Made by a program: the position numbers and the translations under genes
Source of the DNA: Gnetum montanum
Lineage: Eukaryota; Streptophyta; Gnetopsida; Gnetales; Gnetaceae
Reading direction: 5' to 3'
NCBI GenBank assembly: GCA_015680685.1
Contig: MNCI01000181.1
Coordinates: forward strand, 68,989 to 132,988
Length of the DNA stretch: 64,000 nucleotides
Shown here: positions 1 through 11,078 of the stretch, piece after piece
Numbering within the stretch: position 1 is the first letter of the stretch
How the letters are laid out: every line of letters starts with the position of its first letter
The notes under the pieces: generated by a model
The model's input: only the letters and a program-made list of their open reading frames with translations
Database searches by the model: none
Told to the model about the DNA's origin: nothing

Positions 1-1021
1 TGGATGTCATACCCCTAGCATGGGTGCCATACCCCAAAGTGGGTGTCATACCCTAGCATTGCCCATGCACTTCAATATGGCTCCTACAAGTCTAGCATTG
101 CTATTGGAAGGCTCAACATGGGTAAAATTCCCATTTACTATTTTTAGTAAACCGAATGGATTTGATGCCATGGGGGTATAACACTTACCATACATAGTAA
201 ACTCATTAGATTTGAACAACCATCACACCTACACATAGCTAAAATTTTTTCAGTAATCAAACAAAATTTGTAGCAACAATTAAGCAAAATTTGCAATAGT
301 AATCAAGAAAAATTTGTAGCCAAATTTATGGTCCAAAACCCTATAAAACCCAAGAACCAAGATCATGAAAGTGTTCCACATTTTGTAATTTTTAACCATT
401 TTTTACATTTGAGAGCTCTTGCACACCTACAAATATGCAACTTCTTGAATCCTCAATGTGGAACCTCCATAGGGATTGTTATTTCCCTTTGCAATTCTAT
501 GAGTTTTGGTACCACTGCTGAGCATTTTGGGCTTTACCCCTAGCATGGCTCTTCTTGGTAGCAAAATCCCCTTACACCTCTCACCCCTTGCATCTCTAGC
601 ATTGTAGATTTGGTAAAAAGAGCAGCAAAGGTTCAAAAGCATTGGAAATTATAGAATTGTGGAGCTAGTTGCAATAGTTTCAATGGATTCTAAGCCTCCA
701 CCGAAGTGAACCCTCTTGCTACTTAAGGCATATTTTTTGTACACATTTCTTGAACCATTCTTTTTTTAAAAAAATTAAAGTTTATAGATCTATTTATTTT
801 CAAGATAAATTTAATTGATTCATTTTAGTCCATCTATTTTTGTATATCTACATTACATTTTTATTTTTCTATTCTTGTTTACATTTTTCAAGTCCCTGGG
901 TGATCTGTTAGATTGTCCAAGGCACCTTGGATCCTATTTTTAGAGGTTCTTGGGATCCAAGTTTAAAGCTATTTCATTGGAATTTTTGGTTTTTCAACAA
1001 CTAAGATTTTCAGACATTACA
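1..1021 (+). mobile_element. Tat-type LTR E, 3' part (5' end outside the window)
   Basis: This stretch aligns with the last third of the LTR of element A (9235-10832). Both share a block reading AAGTCCCTG followed by TGATC, a GGCACC block, and an end of the form TTTCA-CTAA-ATTTT-TTACA. The LTR therefore ends at 1021. No primer-binding site follows, so this is a 3' LTR or a solo LTR on the plus strand, not a 5' LTR. It is inserted at the inner end of repeat F, because F homology stops right at the junction. Two short ORFs at 328-642 are chance. The first 100 bases carry three or four copies of a GTCATACCCTAGCA motif. No coding content is seen. Confidence 0.7.
342..348 (+). promoter_or_regulatory. 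TATA box of LTR E
   Basis: TATAAAA lies about 675 bases before the LTR end. This is similar to the TATA position in the LTRs of A. Inferred from position and motif only. Confidence 0.45.
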
Positions 1022-1682
1022 TCCAATATTAAAATTACCTTCCAATACTAAATCTAGATATTTTGAAAAGATAATTAATTTTATATAAAATAAGAAAACT
1101 AGCCATCTTCAATTATTTAAGAGAAGATTACAATAGGATTCACAAAACTCATGAAACATCCAAAACCTCCTTAAAATACTCAAATGATGTTGAACTGTAT
1201 GAGGCTTTATAACCACAAAATGGATGTTCTTGATAAAAGACACAATTAATAGAGAGATTCTCCCACAACCTGGGACTAAGATCTCAACTCACAAGCAAGA
1301 TTAGAACACACCAGCCAACACATACCACAATTGACCTTGGAACTGCAATACCTATAAACTTAGTTAATGTGCTCTCTCTCCTACTCTTGCTCAAGCATAA
1401 TGCAAGAACTTACATAAAATATCTTCTGTTCTCTCTCTCTTCCAAGCATGAAACAAAACTCATTTTTATTAGCAGAAAAAGACAAATACTATAGAAAATC
1501 TTTCTCAAGCTCAACTTGAAGTTTCCACATTATTTCAATGGTTTTTTTTTACCTTCTTCCCATTATTTCTTGAATTGGAATGGTAATTTCAAAAGTTTCC
1601 TTGGTCATACAAGTCATCTTTAACCTCCTTGGGTCATCTCTTATTAAAATCCAACTTTTAGAAGAGCCATCTCTTGAGTGTG
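1022..1682 (-). repeat. LTR-like repeat F, minus-strand copy
   Basis: The reverse complement matches 48370-49020 on the plus strand over its whole length. Shared landmarks are AAAGATGA-TTGTATG, CAAGTTGAGCTTGA, CCTATTGTAATCTTCTCTT and TTAATTATCTTTTCAA. It is probably the body of a copia-type LTR: in the plus copy the homology ends just before a possible primer-binding site and a start codon context. LTR E (1-1021) is inserted at its inner end and element B at its outer end. No coding content. Confidence 0.55.
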
Positions 1683-2963
1683 TGATGAGTCATCCAATGC
1701 CATTTTGTAAGTTAATTGTAAGCTCTAGATTCAAATGGTATCTCTTACACCTTATGTTTATAGTTATCATGCACATGGTTGAGGTTTCTATCAACTAGGT
1801 ATATATCCTTATCTTCTTATTTTCACTTGTACATTTGGGACATTTTTTTAGCTTCATAGAGATTTTCCAACTTCATTCATAAGTCCTTGAAAGTTTCCAA
1901 CTTGTTCCTAGGCCTTCCAACTTTCATTCAAGAAAATGAGGACAAAGTATAATGGTAGGGATATGCTTGCTTCCCTGCACTAGTGCATCCCCTATGTGCA
2001 TCCCCTATGTCAATGTAAGGGCACTGACACATCCCTCTTGATGCCTTGGGTTGGTTACTTTGCCTCATCAACCACTTTATATGTATTCTATGTTATCTTG
2101 GATGCACTGATAGACCTCCATTAATTCTTGGATGCTAGCAAACCCCTACTATTATTTTTTAAAAACTATAAATAAGTGGAATGAGCTTTATATGAAATGA
2201 ACTTTGTTTTAAGCATTTTATTTAGGATTTTGGTGTTATGTTTCTTGTGAAGAGCTCTTCCTTTCTTAGGTAGTGATTCTTTTCCTATTTTATGTGTTTT
2301 TAGTCCTTTCTTTTACTAGTGTGGCTAGACTCTATTAGAACACTACCTTGCTTATATAGCTCAGAACTATTTGGTCAATGTAGAGTCTAGTGTCTATGTA
2401 GTGAATAAAGCTTATGGTTTTTCTTAATATTTCACTATTAATGTCTTAAACATTAAAATATCAAAAATATTATAAAATATTAAAACCATAAAAAATATTT
2501 ATTTTTTCATTTTCATAATATATAATTATTCAAGCTTACCCAAGGATATCGTAACTGTATGGCATGGTGTTGAGCCATTGAGGTTATGACTAACAGCCAT
2601 TTTATTGTATTTCGTGTGTGCATGTTTATGTACGTGGTGTTGCATCTATCCCTTGAGGGATTACAACATGAGCATTACCCCTACTCCTAGGTGGGACTAC
2701 AATGCATGTATGTTTATATTTATTTTAGTCTTATATTTATAAAATCCATAAAAATATAAAACATAAAATTATAAATATTTTCTCAACCTCACACCATGGC
2801 AACATGGGTTTCTATTTGTATCATATGTATTATAATATCTTTCATATTTATTGAATGCAATGATATACATAAGTATTCTTGGAAATCCACTTAACATCAT
2901 CCTCAAAGGATATGACCATATTTCACTATTATTTGTATGACATTTTTCATTAGTTTAAAACCA
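1683..2963 (+). repeat. 5' LTR of element B
   Basis: It aligns with 28718-29981 through shared text such as TTAATTGTAAGC-CTAGATTC, a CTAGTGCATCC block, TTGTGTTGCA-CTATC and ATATACAT-AGTATTCTTG. It starts TGATGAGTCATC (3' copy TGACAAGTCATC) and ends near ACCA. TATAAATA at 2167-2174 has its counterpart at 29189-29196. The two copies differ at many sites, which indicates great age. Confidence 0.72.
2167..2174 (+). promoter_or_regulatory. TATA box of element B 5' LTR
   Basis: TATAAATA occurs at the same LTR position in both copies (29189-29196 in the 3' LTR), followed by an ATGAACTT block that is also shared. Confidence 0.5.
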
Positions 2964-2964
2964 G

Positions 2965-2982
2965 TGGCATCGTTACTAGGAA
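2965..2982 (+). other. primer-binding site of element B (tRNA-Asp-like, deaminated)
   Basis: TGGCATCGTTACTAGGAA begins one base after the LTR. It equals the Athila-type site TGGCGCCGTTGCCGGGGA with only C-to-T and G-to-A changes, as expected from deamination of methylated cytosines. The Athila consensus is known; the assignment here is by eye. Confidence 0.6.
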
Positions 2983-3239
2983 GGACATTGATGAATTATC
3001 TAGAAATACTTGTATGTTCGTGATTTTAAATTTTATTTAATTTTAGTACATGTAGGTTATAATGAATGTGAAAAAATGGTAGAAAGTGCTAAGAATTCAT
3101 GTCATACCTCTAGCAATGCACCAAAATGGAAAAGGATTGTTGTTACTTTTGAGCACTAAAAGGATAAGACCCTTCCACCAATGGTGCTAGCATATCATTA
3201 GGATAAGGGAGGTGGAGAGATGTGTATGGCTAGTTAGTA

Positions 3240-5400
3240 ATAGATCTAGTTATTATGGCACCTGATGATCTCATTGAAGCCTTAAATAATATGGGGCTTG
3301 AGGATGAACACAAACTATACAAAAATCACAAACCTATGCTTGAGGATTATAAGCCTATGTACATGTAAGAACTTTGGGATTAGCTAATGAAAGAAGAAGC
3401 TATTTATAGCTTTTCATTTGACTACTCATATGGGGATTAAGAGGTTAAATCAAATAAGAAGAATAAAGGGATAATCCACCACCAAGGCCCCTGGTCAGGT
3501 AACTTTACATCAAGTGTAGCTTAACATGATGACCTCCTTTCTAGGTTCTAGCATCTTCATTTATCTGGACCTACTAGTGGGAATGATGATTCCCCTTTGT
3601 TTGACTAGGATGATTATTATGAGTTGACCAAAGCTATATACATTTGAAGGTAGCATGTTCAACATAGCAAAATTATATGAATTAACATGACTAATGCACC
3701 AACATATAGAGGGTATACTAGTGGTGACCCCTTGTTTCATGTGCAAGCATTTGATAATGCTTTCTATCTGCAAGGGATCATAAGTGATTGGTAGAAGTTG
3801 TGGGTGTTTCCCTGCATCTTAACTAAACATGTAGAAACTTGTTATAAATATTTTCCTTCTTGATCAATCCAAAAATATGCAGATATGATCAAGGTATTTT
3901 ATATAAAATTTCAAACTTGTGCTAGAATTTCAAACATTCAAAAGGAGAAGGCCAAATGTGGGTAAGAAGCCTACTAGCCTCTTAACATTGCCATGGAAAA
4001 GTACATGAAAAATTCCCACCATTTTCTAAACCATGAATTTAGACAATGAAAGTAGTTAATGAATCTAATTGAGGGGCCAAGATAGAAGACAAGAAAGTGC
4101 ATGAACATGTATGAAATGGGCTAGGTGCATAAAAAGTTCATGGCTTAAATCTAAACACTATTGAAAACCATTTCTAGTATGGATGAAGAATGGTGAAAGC
4201 AATAATAAGTTAAGAAGCATAATCATGATCCATCATGTAGGTGGGAGATCAATAATATTGAAGGCACTACTAAACCTCCTACTATAGTTAAGGCTCTTGC
4301 ATAGGATCATATTGGAATAAATAAAGCCTTGTTGGACTTGTTCCACCCTGTGGACTAGTTTGGCACACAATGAATAAGAAGATGATCATTTCTCTCAAGG
4401 ACATTGATGGTAAGGTGGTTGAGGCTACAACCAAAGTAGTTACAGTAAATATACAATGAAAAAGGTATGATGAAAAGGGTAAAGAGAAGCTCTCTTATTT
4501 CAAGAGAATTTAATATGATTCTAATGAGGCTTTTGCATCCTCTTTGAATGGTGAGGATCCCTAAAAATATTGCATGAACTCCCATGATTCTCAGTGTTAT
4601 CTAGTCATGGCTCACATAATTAGTGAGATGGAATGATCTAGGGTAACTTTGAATTCCATATTTATCAAGAAGAAAACAATAAGGACTCCATACCCTAGCT
4701 ATGCATACTATCTTATTGGTGCTTATCCATAGCTTATGCAATAGTACTAACATTGGCAAACTCCAAATCCTTGAGGTACTACTCCATGAAATGTTGTTGC
4801 TCTAATGAAATAATAGATGGTACCTCCACATAATATTTATTTATATGATACATATGTAGGTATATATTAAACTTCAATGTTGATACCTTAGTAGAGTCTA
4901 CTTGTTTATATTAATCCTACCAACCAAGCTTTCTAATAGCAATAGCAATAGTAGCTTCTACTTGTTGGTCTCATGCAAGGTGGGATACTTAGTTAACTAT
5001 AATCAAGGAAGGCCAAATTATGTAATATTACCTATGGTATTGATCCTACTTCTATCCATGCATCTTGGAAATATTAACAAATATCTATGAATTTGGTTGC
5101 AAGGGGATGTTTAAGGTCCCATGGTAGGAAATTTTACTATAAATGCATGTGTGCAAATCATGAGACTAAGCTAGTATCCTTCTCTCTACCTTAAGGAAAG
5201 AAAATTCATTCAAGAAAAATGAAAGTACATGCTTATGAAGTTTCAAGGAACATTCTTAATCACAATTTAATAGCAATACCTACTACAAGAATACGTTCCT
5301 AGGCTATGTCTAGTGGGGATAGCACAATGATATATGATGGTAATGTTGTCACCATCCCTATGTCCATGGTGGTAGCATGGGTAGTTGAAGAGTAATGTTT
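3240..5400 (+). pseudogene. gag remnant of element B
   Basis: Joining short open stretches gives a retrotransposon gag pattern. Near 3725-3930 one reads DPLFHVQAFDNAFYLQG, then a VFPC-LT segment and a KYFPS-SIQKYADM-KVF segment ending in FQTC. These match the conserved core of the Retrotrans_gag domain (capsid). Upstream, at 3250-3420, lies an acidic N-terminal part starting MAPDDLIEALNNMGLE. Many in-frame stops (TAG, TAA, TGA) break it, often where CAA, CAG or TGG would be expected. The 4560-5400 part looks like a decayed low-complexity linker rich in tyrosine and proline. No working product is possible. Confidence 0.6.
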
Positions 5401-5930
5401 GCCTGAAAAATGACTAGATCTTAGAAGTTCCATGGTGGATATTTAGAATGGTAAAAAGGATTATTAGCTAGCTCTCTATGACTACATTTTAGAAGTCACT
5501 CTCATTTCACTCTAGTAGTACCTTGATTAGAGGCTTCCTTGTCTTGAGAATACTAATATTCACCTAGAGCTAGCTGACCAATATTATATATATCTCATGG
5601 AATAGGTATGTAATATGACCACTTTTCTTACAAGTTGATCATATCCCATTGATTTCTTGATGCTCATATCAAAAGATAAGATGGAAGAGGATCTTTTTGT
5701 AATCATGGGAAGATCTTGATTAAGAAATGCTAATTCTAGGTTGATTTTCAAAGCTCTCCATCTCAATATTGGTAGAAGAAATAAGATCATCATGATGAAT
5801 TACAAAAGGAATACCTTGTAACCCTTCCTAATGTTATTGCACCAAAAAACATATGCCATTCAAATGAGCCAAATATAGCATCTTCGAGAGAACACTTAGT
5901 GCATCCTACTAAAAATATTTCACCTTTGAG
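5400..5930 (+). pseudogene. aspartic protease remnant of element B
   Basis: Conceptual translation keeps the second half of a gypsy aspartic protease. There is a NIHLELADQYY segment (family form ..SLQLADRS..), a YPIDFLML segment, and EEDLFVIMGRS-LR, which is the family's LILGRPFL motif. The catalytic DSG at the start is not recognisable. Stops interrupt it several times. It follows gag in the usual order. After about 5930 the expected link to reverse transcriptase is absent. Confidence 0.55.
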
Positions 5931-8450
5931 CATGCTTAACACTTAAAAGGCTTTCTAGGTAATAGATATGGATCAGTTTTGTTGGATAAATCCTTCACAG
6001 CATGTCAAATTTTTCTTCTTCTACTATTTCCATTTGTATGATTAACAAAGATTGGTGGAGTTAGTTAGGGTTTTATATATTTTTAGGCCTAATGGATAAC
6101 CAATTAAAAATGTTTCTTTTCTTTTGGAGTGTTTTTATTTTTGCATGTGGAAAACCTAGTTAGGAATGTTATGAATGCTCATCCAATGAGCTAATGACAA
6201 ATGGGTAAGCTACATACGTGATGATGATGTGAGAATGCCAAATGGGTACAATGTGGAGCTTTGATGGATAGAATGCCCATGAAACAATATTCATCCACTG
6301 ACTTTTCTTATATCCATTACCAATTAACTAGGTTTAGATTTAGTAGAAAGTAAGGACTCACATTGTGAGCTATTGAGTCTAATGCTACTAGAACTATGGA
6401 CAAGTGGTGGATCCACATCTATGTAAGCTCAAGAATCTATGAAGAATTCCTAGTAATTGGTATGTATCATCAAGCATTCTTGTGACTACTAGATGGGTCT
6501 AATTGATGTGGTTAGACCAAGGTACACACCTAGATACCCAAGCCAAAAGAGGTTTTTAATTTCATAAACCTATGTGTGCTAGGTGGTGAGTGATGAATTC
6601 TCATGTTCATAAAAGTCAAATATTCTAGGTTGTGATTTGGAACTTAATCCTTTCCATGATTTCCCTACTTCACAAAAAATTCTCTTTCAAAAAATGAAAA
6701 AAAATAAATGAAAAGAAATATGATGATAACAAGAAAATAAAAGATAAGAGAAGAGAAAAAAGAGTGAAGAGGTGATGGAAAGAGTAATGTACTTTCAAGC
6801 CTATCGGTTGTGCAAGTTGGTATTCTTATCATCTAAACCAATATAATACTTGATTACATCAAAGTGGTTTAACCTATGCCTATGTAGACCTTTCTCATAT
6901 TCAACTTGTTATTGTAATGTGGGATTATTCATGTAGCCAAGATGACATGTAGAAAGATTCTAGTAAAGCCAAATTTAGGGAGTCTACTATGCATATGTGC
7001 ATGAATGGAAGAAAAAAAACTAGAATCTTAAATTTTGGATGTTTAGTGACACACTACATTGGTTTTATTCATACCAATTATTAGATTGAAAAATAATTAA
7101 GACTAGATGGAACTGGATTAGGTAGGTATGACTTTGTGCTTGGAAGAAAAAATTTGAGGTTGATTCATATTGTATAGATGAGTACCAATGAAAGAATGTA
7201 GTAGTAGATCTCTTGTGGGACGAAGAACATGCTCACATGCTCCATGAGCCAATTGAATTTCTAGTTGGGGATTTGGTGATGTTGCACTATTTCCCCTCCT
7301 CTTTCATCTATTTTTTATTCTTCATCTCTTCTATTTCATTCTTGTTCATGGTTGTATGTGGTAGAAGGTCAATTAAGCAACATGCACATCCAAGAAGATG
7401 GACTTACATTTGATGATAATGTTTTACTAGTTGTTGAGAATCCACAAGTATCTCATCAAAATATTTCAAAAGAATAATGAAAGAAAGTACCTACTTTGAG
7501 AAGGAATTCCTTGTGAATCCTAGTAGATAAGCATCATATATGGCTCAGCAAAAGCTAATCTCCTAGTGATGGTAAGGATTGCATTGCATAAAACACTCAA
7601 TTGGTCTTTCACTTATGTAAGAATTACCTCTTATTGCTTCAAGATTTTACCATGGTAAACTCAATCAACTCACCTTAATTATACCTATATTTTATTATTA
7701 TTAGTGCTCAAATCATTCTCCTACTATTCTAACCCCTCTTCTCTAGCCTTTAATTCATGGACACATACATGTAGATTCATTTAATTCTTCCCTATAAACC
7801 ATGATGTTGTCTAAGGTAAGCTTATAATGTTCTTCTTAGTTTTCTTCTTAGAACCCTTGTAAGGTTAATCTTGAGCTATTTTGACATGGTATGGGCCTTA
7901 AAAAGTGTTGAGAGGTAGTTCAAGGTGAGTAGAATTCATGTGATTAGTATTAAATGATTTTTTATTTACTTTGGAGGGGTACATTAATGCATCCCTCCAC
8001 AAACATACAGGTGTTGGCACACCTATGCTAGTGCATCCCTTATGCCAATGACCCTATATAAAGTTGGGGTTGGGGATTCCAAAATTTAGCTTACCCTTTT
8101 CCTTTGTGTTTTTCTTCGTTCATTTCCTTCCATGAGCCAAAAACAAGCAAAATGTTGCTAAAATTTTCATCCTATAAGTAGATTGATAATATTTTGCACA
8201 CATTCTTTCTTGGCTTTTCTATCCTTGGTGTTCTAGCAATGATTCTAGCCTAGTGTCTTGTCTTGTAGTTATGGAAAAGAAACATTACTTTGAGTATGTA
8301 TTTAATATTTTTGGTAGTTATTTAAACATTTCTACCTCATCCATTCTTACCCATGCACATCATAATTCAATAGTTGTGGTCATGTTTCTTAAGTATTCTC
8401 CAAGGGATTGTATTTATCATTGTTCTCATGCATAATTTTTACAATGTTAG
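5931..8450. other. element B interior without recognisable pol
   Basis: Here an Athila element should carry RT, RNase H and integrase. I searched all frames by eye for FRxLN, FxDD or YxDD, GYSGYNQI, the integrase GIDF and HPQ-NGQ motifs and found none. The stretch is AT-rich with short chance ORFs. A TATA-like site near 8055 precedes the second ORF. Confidence 0.5.
8055..8063 (+). promoter_or_regulatory. possible internal promoter (TATA-like) before element B ORF2
   Basis: TATATAAAG lies in ACCCTATATAAAGTTGGGG, about 400 bases upstream of the second ORF. Position fits an internal promoter, but a TATA in AT-rich DNA is weak evidence. Confidence 0.25.
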
Positions 8451-8454
8451 TATG

Positions 8455-9234
8455 ATGTCTAGTGAAAAATCACTTAATTTTTAGTAGATCATAAAACTAA
8501 TCATGTTGGAACAATTGTGAACCAAGATTTTTCAATCAAGGACTAAGACTAAAAAATCTTAGGCCTATGTCTATAGAAAATTGTATGAACCTTTGGTTTC
8601 TTAGGAGGAAGAAGGAAAAGAACTTTGATAACCCAATTCAAAACTTGTAGATTCTATCCTAGAGCTTCCATGAACTACTCTTGAAAGGCTTCTACCTAAA
8701 AGTAGCTTAGGAGGTAGGAAATCATGTTCTTGATTCTTAAATCAAGCATGTGGGTAATAGCATATAAAAAAACAAGTACCAGAGAAGCTAACATAAGAGG
8801 ATGATAAAGAAAAGGATGACATCCAAGAAGGTGCGGGTGCTCATGATATTTTCCAATGACCAATTAATAAGAAAAAGAACTATCATCAATTCCTTGAGCT
8901 TCGTCCTCTTGAGCTCAAGGAGTTGCTATAGTAGACAAGATTCTATGATTACATTATCCAATCCTTAACATGGTAATAGTATGAGGTAGGGGAGTTTTAT
9001 CAAACCCTCATTACTAATGGTGCCATGAACTTCATTGGTTGGGTTCCTATGCCTATTTCAACATGGGTAATCTCATGAGCCACAAAATTCCCAAAAAAAA
9101 AACAAATGAATAACTAGTGCTCATGAAGACAGAAGACTAAGCCCAAGCTCAAGTCAAGGGTTATGCTAGAGACCCTTAACATGGATAAAGAAGAGGTGAA
9201 GATGTTTAAAATTTTCCTAGTTTATAATGCCATG
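8455..9234 (+). pseudogene. second ORF of element B, 5' part, cut by element A
   Basis: After a start context at about 8456 (ATGTCTAGTGAAAAATCA) the decayed translation contains RFYDYIIQSLTW, YEVGEFYQTLITNGAM and FIGWVPMPI. This pattern (R/K-F/Y-x-x-x-I-x-x-W, then EFY-x-x-L) resembles the N-terminal part of proteins annotated as putative plant transposon protein, often found in Athila-like elements. Element A is inserted after ...VYNAM. Removing A and one CCATG restores a reading frame into 26591 onward. The identity of the family is from memory and only tentative. Confidence 0.4.
9230..9234 (+). repeat. target-site duplication of element A, left copy (CCATG)
   Basis: CCATG immediately precedes the TGAAACACC start of the 5' LTR. 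It recurs at 26586-26590 right after the TTACA end of the 3' LTR. A perfect 5-bp duplication proves one insertion event and fixes both ends. Confidence 0.93.
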
Positions 9235-10832
9235 TGAAACACCATGAAAATTGTGAATCGGCCTAGGGCGAAGATTCACGATTTAGGCGAAAGTTTGCAA
9301 CAGAAATCCAAAAGAAAGAACAAGGCAAAGAGGTGCGCAGCATATCAAGTCTCCAAGTTTCTTACAAATTCCAACCTTACTTTGTTTTCTCTCTTTACGC
9401 TTCACTACGCAACATAGCATAATATCGCTCAGTGTAACTCTGCTTAATGTAGCCCGATATCATAAAGTAACTTGCTTCAGTGAATTTGACGAAGTTTAAG
9501 GTCTAAGCAATGTGATATACGACTTGTCGCATATTCCGCTAAGTCTTTTGTTCAGGGCTGAATTTATGCTCCATTACGCAGAGCAGCATAATGAGCTTCA
9601 AGGAAGTCAAAGTTAGAGTCCAAAGAAGCACGGAAGATTGATTTCTTCTTTTTTTGCAGATTGGTCGCTTTACGCTTATTACGCTACATAGCGTAAACAA
9701 GCGTAACTTGTTGTAAAGTTAATAATTTTATGCTCTATTATGCTTTGTGGCATAAATGAGCATAAAACAGCTTGAGTTAACTACTTCTATGCTCTATTAC
9801 GCTCTGCCACACTATGCAGCGTAAACAAGTGTAATACAGCGTAAGGCCAACTAAGGCAGTACCAGACATGCACCTGCTATCTATACACAGCAATACGGTT
9901 ATCAGCGTATCACAGCATAATCATGAGGCGGCCTCAGCAGGAGTGGTTGATAGCGTACTTTGCCCCTTTTCCCTAAAACATGATGCAACATGACCAGCTT
10001 CAACATAAAATTTGCCAAGTCAACAGTACTCTGAAAGTTCGAGACATGTGTCATAGGGGCCATGCATTCTCCACATGATGCCAAACTTATAAATACTCCA
10101 ATTGGTGAAGAAAAAAGAGGGGCTTCCTCCTTTTTGGCAAAGACAGAAGACATTTTTTTAGCATTGGCAGCAGGAGTGATCAGTCTTTTGGCAAAATACA
10201 GTTCTCTCCATTGGCGATCATTAGCAGCTTTGAGCAAAGACTACTAAAGGCAAAAAAGAGCAGATCAGAGATTGAGAGATCATTTGGTATGATTGGCGAG
10301 GTTTATTGATCAGAAATAGTTGATCGATAGACATCCGAACTTAACCTTCCTTGCATTCCACCTTTGGCTTACGAGGTAGACCGAGCTTCATTCTGTACTC
10401 CTTTTTGAATAATTTTCTTATTGTTTTATGTATGCTTCACACAAGATAAGCGGAGTTTGCTACTGGAACTTTGTATATAATATACTTAGTTCTCGAGTCA
10501 AAACATAGATCTTGGAATTGTGCATCTTTTCTAAATTGGATCTTCCTTGTTGCGTTGACATTGTCGTTATTTCAAATTATTTACATTGTTTTCTACTCCT
10601 TCTATGATTCATCGAGTTAATTTATTTCGTGGAATATCTATATAATACGTATATTATCGTGATATTCATTAATTTACTGGTTAAGTAAGTCCCTGTCTGA
10701 TCAACAAGACCATTCAGGGCACCGCAGATTCGTTTTCTCCAACACGGCCCTTGCACAGATCCATGGTTAAGACTGTGTACACAGATTTTCGTTTGGTATT
10801 TTTCAGCGACTAACATTTTCCATCGTTACAGT
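9235..10832 (+). repeat. 5' LTR of element A
   Basis: 1598 bases, TG...CA, matching 24992-26585 end to end. The 9360-9860 part is crowded with TACGC, TATGCT and AGCGTA motifs, the decayed form of the TACGC arrays seen in the LTR of H. A minus-strand ORF at 9902-10237 also exists in the 3' LTR, but the copies are not independent, so it is no evidence of coding. Confidence 0.93.
10088..10095 (+). promoter_or_regulatory. TATA box of element A 5' LTR
   Basis: TATAAATA at this position is unchanged in the 3' LTR (25842-25849) despite divergence around it. It is the likely promoter of the element, giving a transcript start near 10120. Confidence 0.55.
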
Positions 10833-10838
10833 TTTCTG

Positions 10839-10855
10839 GTGCTAGAAGGAGGGCT
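10839..10855 (+). other. primer-binding site of element A
   Basis: TGGTGCTAGAAGGAGGG starts six bases after the LTR. The same string, TGGTGCTAGAAGGAGGA, follows the 5' LTR of element C on the minus strand (46591-46607). Its conservation in two separately inserted copies supports a primer-binding site. I cannot name the tRNA with certainty; tRNA-Arg is described for related Ogre elements. Confidence 0.65.
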
Positions 10856-11078
10856 AAACATCTGATCCGTATTTTATGGGTACCCCTGTAAGCAATCCGT
10901 ACCTGCATTCATAAAACATAAATGTAATACCTCTAGGGAAGTTTACGAAATCATGTGGTGTAGATTGGTCACAGTAACGATTCCTTTGGAATCCTATAGG
11001 GTGAAAAGCCCAATCATAATTTTGTTTGGCCATCGCCTTTTAAATCCTTTCATTTGTTGTCGTTGACCTATCTGAGAG

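Noticed and set aside
7213-8435. Short plus ORFs 7213-7413 and 8253-8435
   Set aside because: Hydrophobic chance ORFs in AT-rich DNA without homologs or codon bias.
9902-10237. Minus ORF in the LTR of A, also present at 25656-26030
   Set aside because: The two LTRs are copies of one sequence, so presence in both is not independent evidence; H does not show it.
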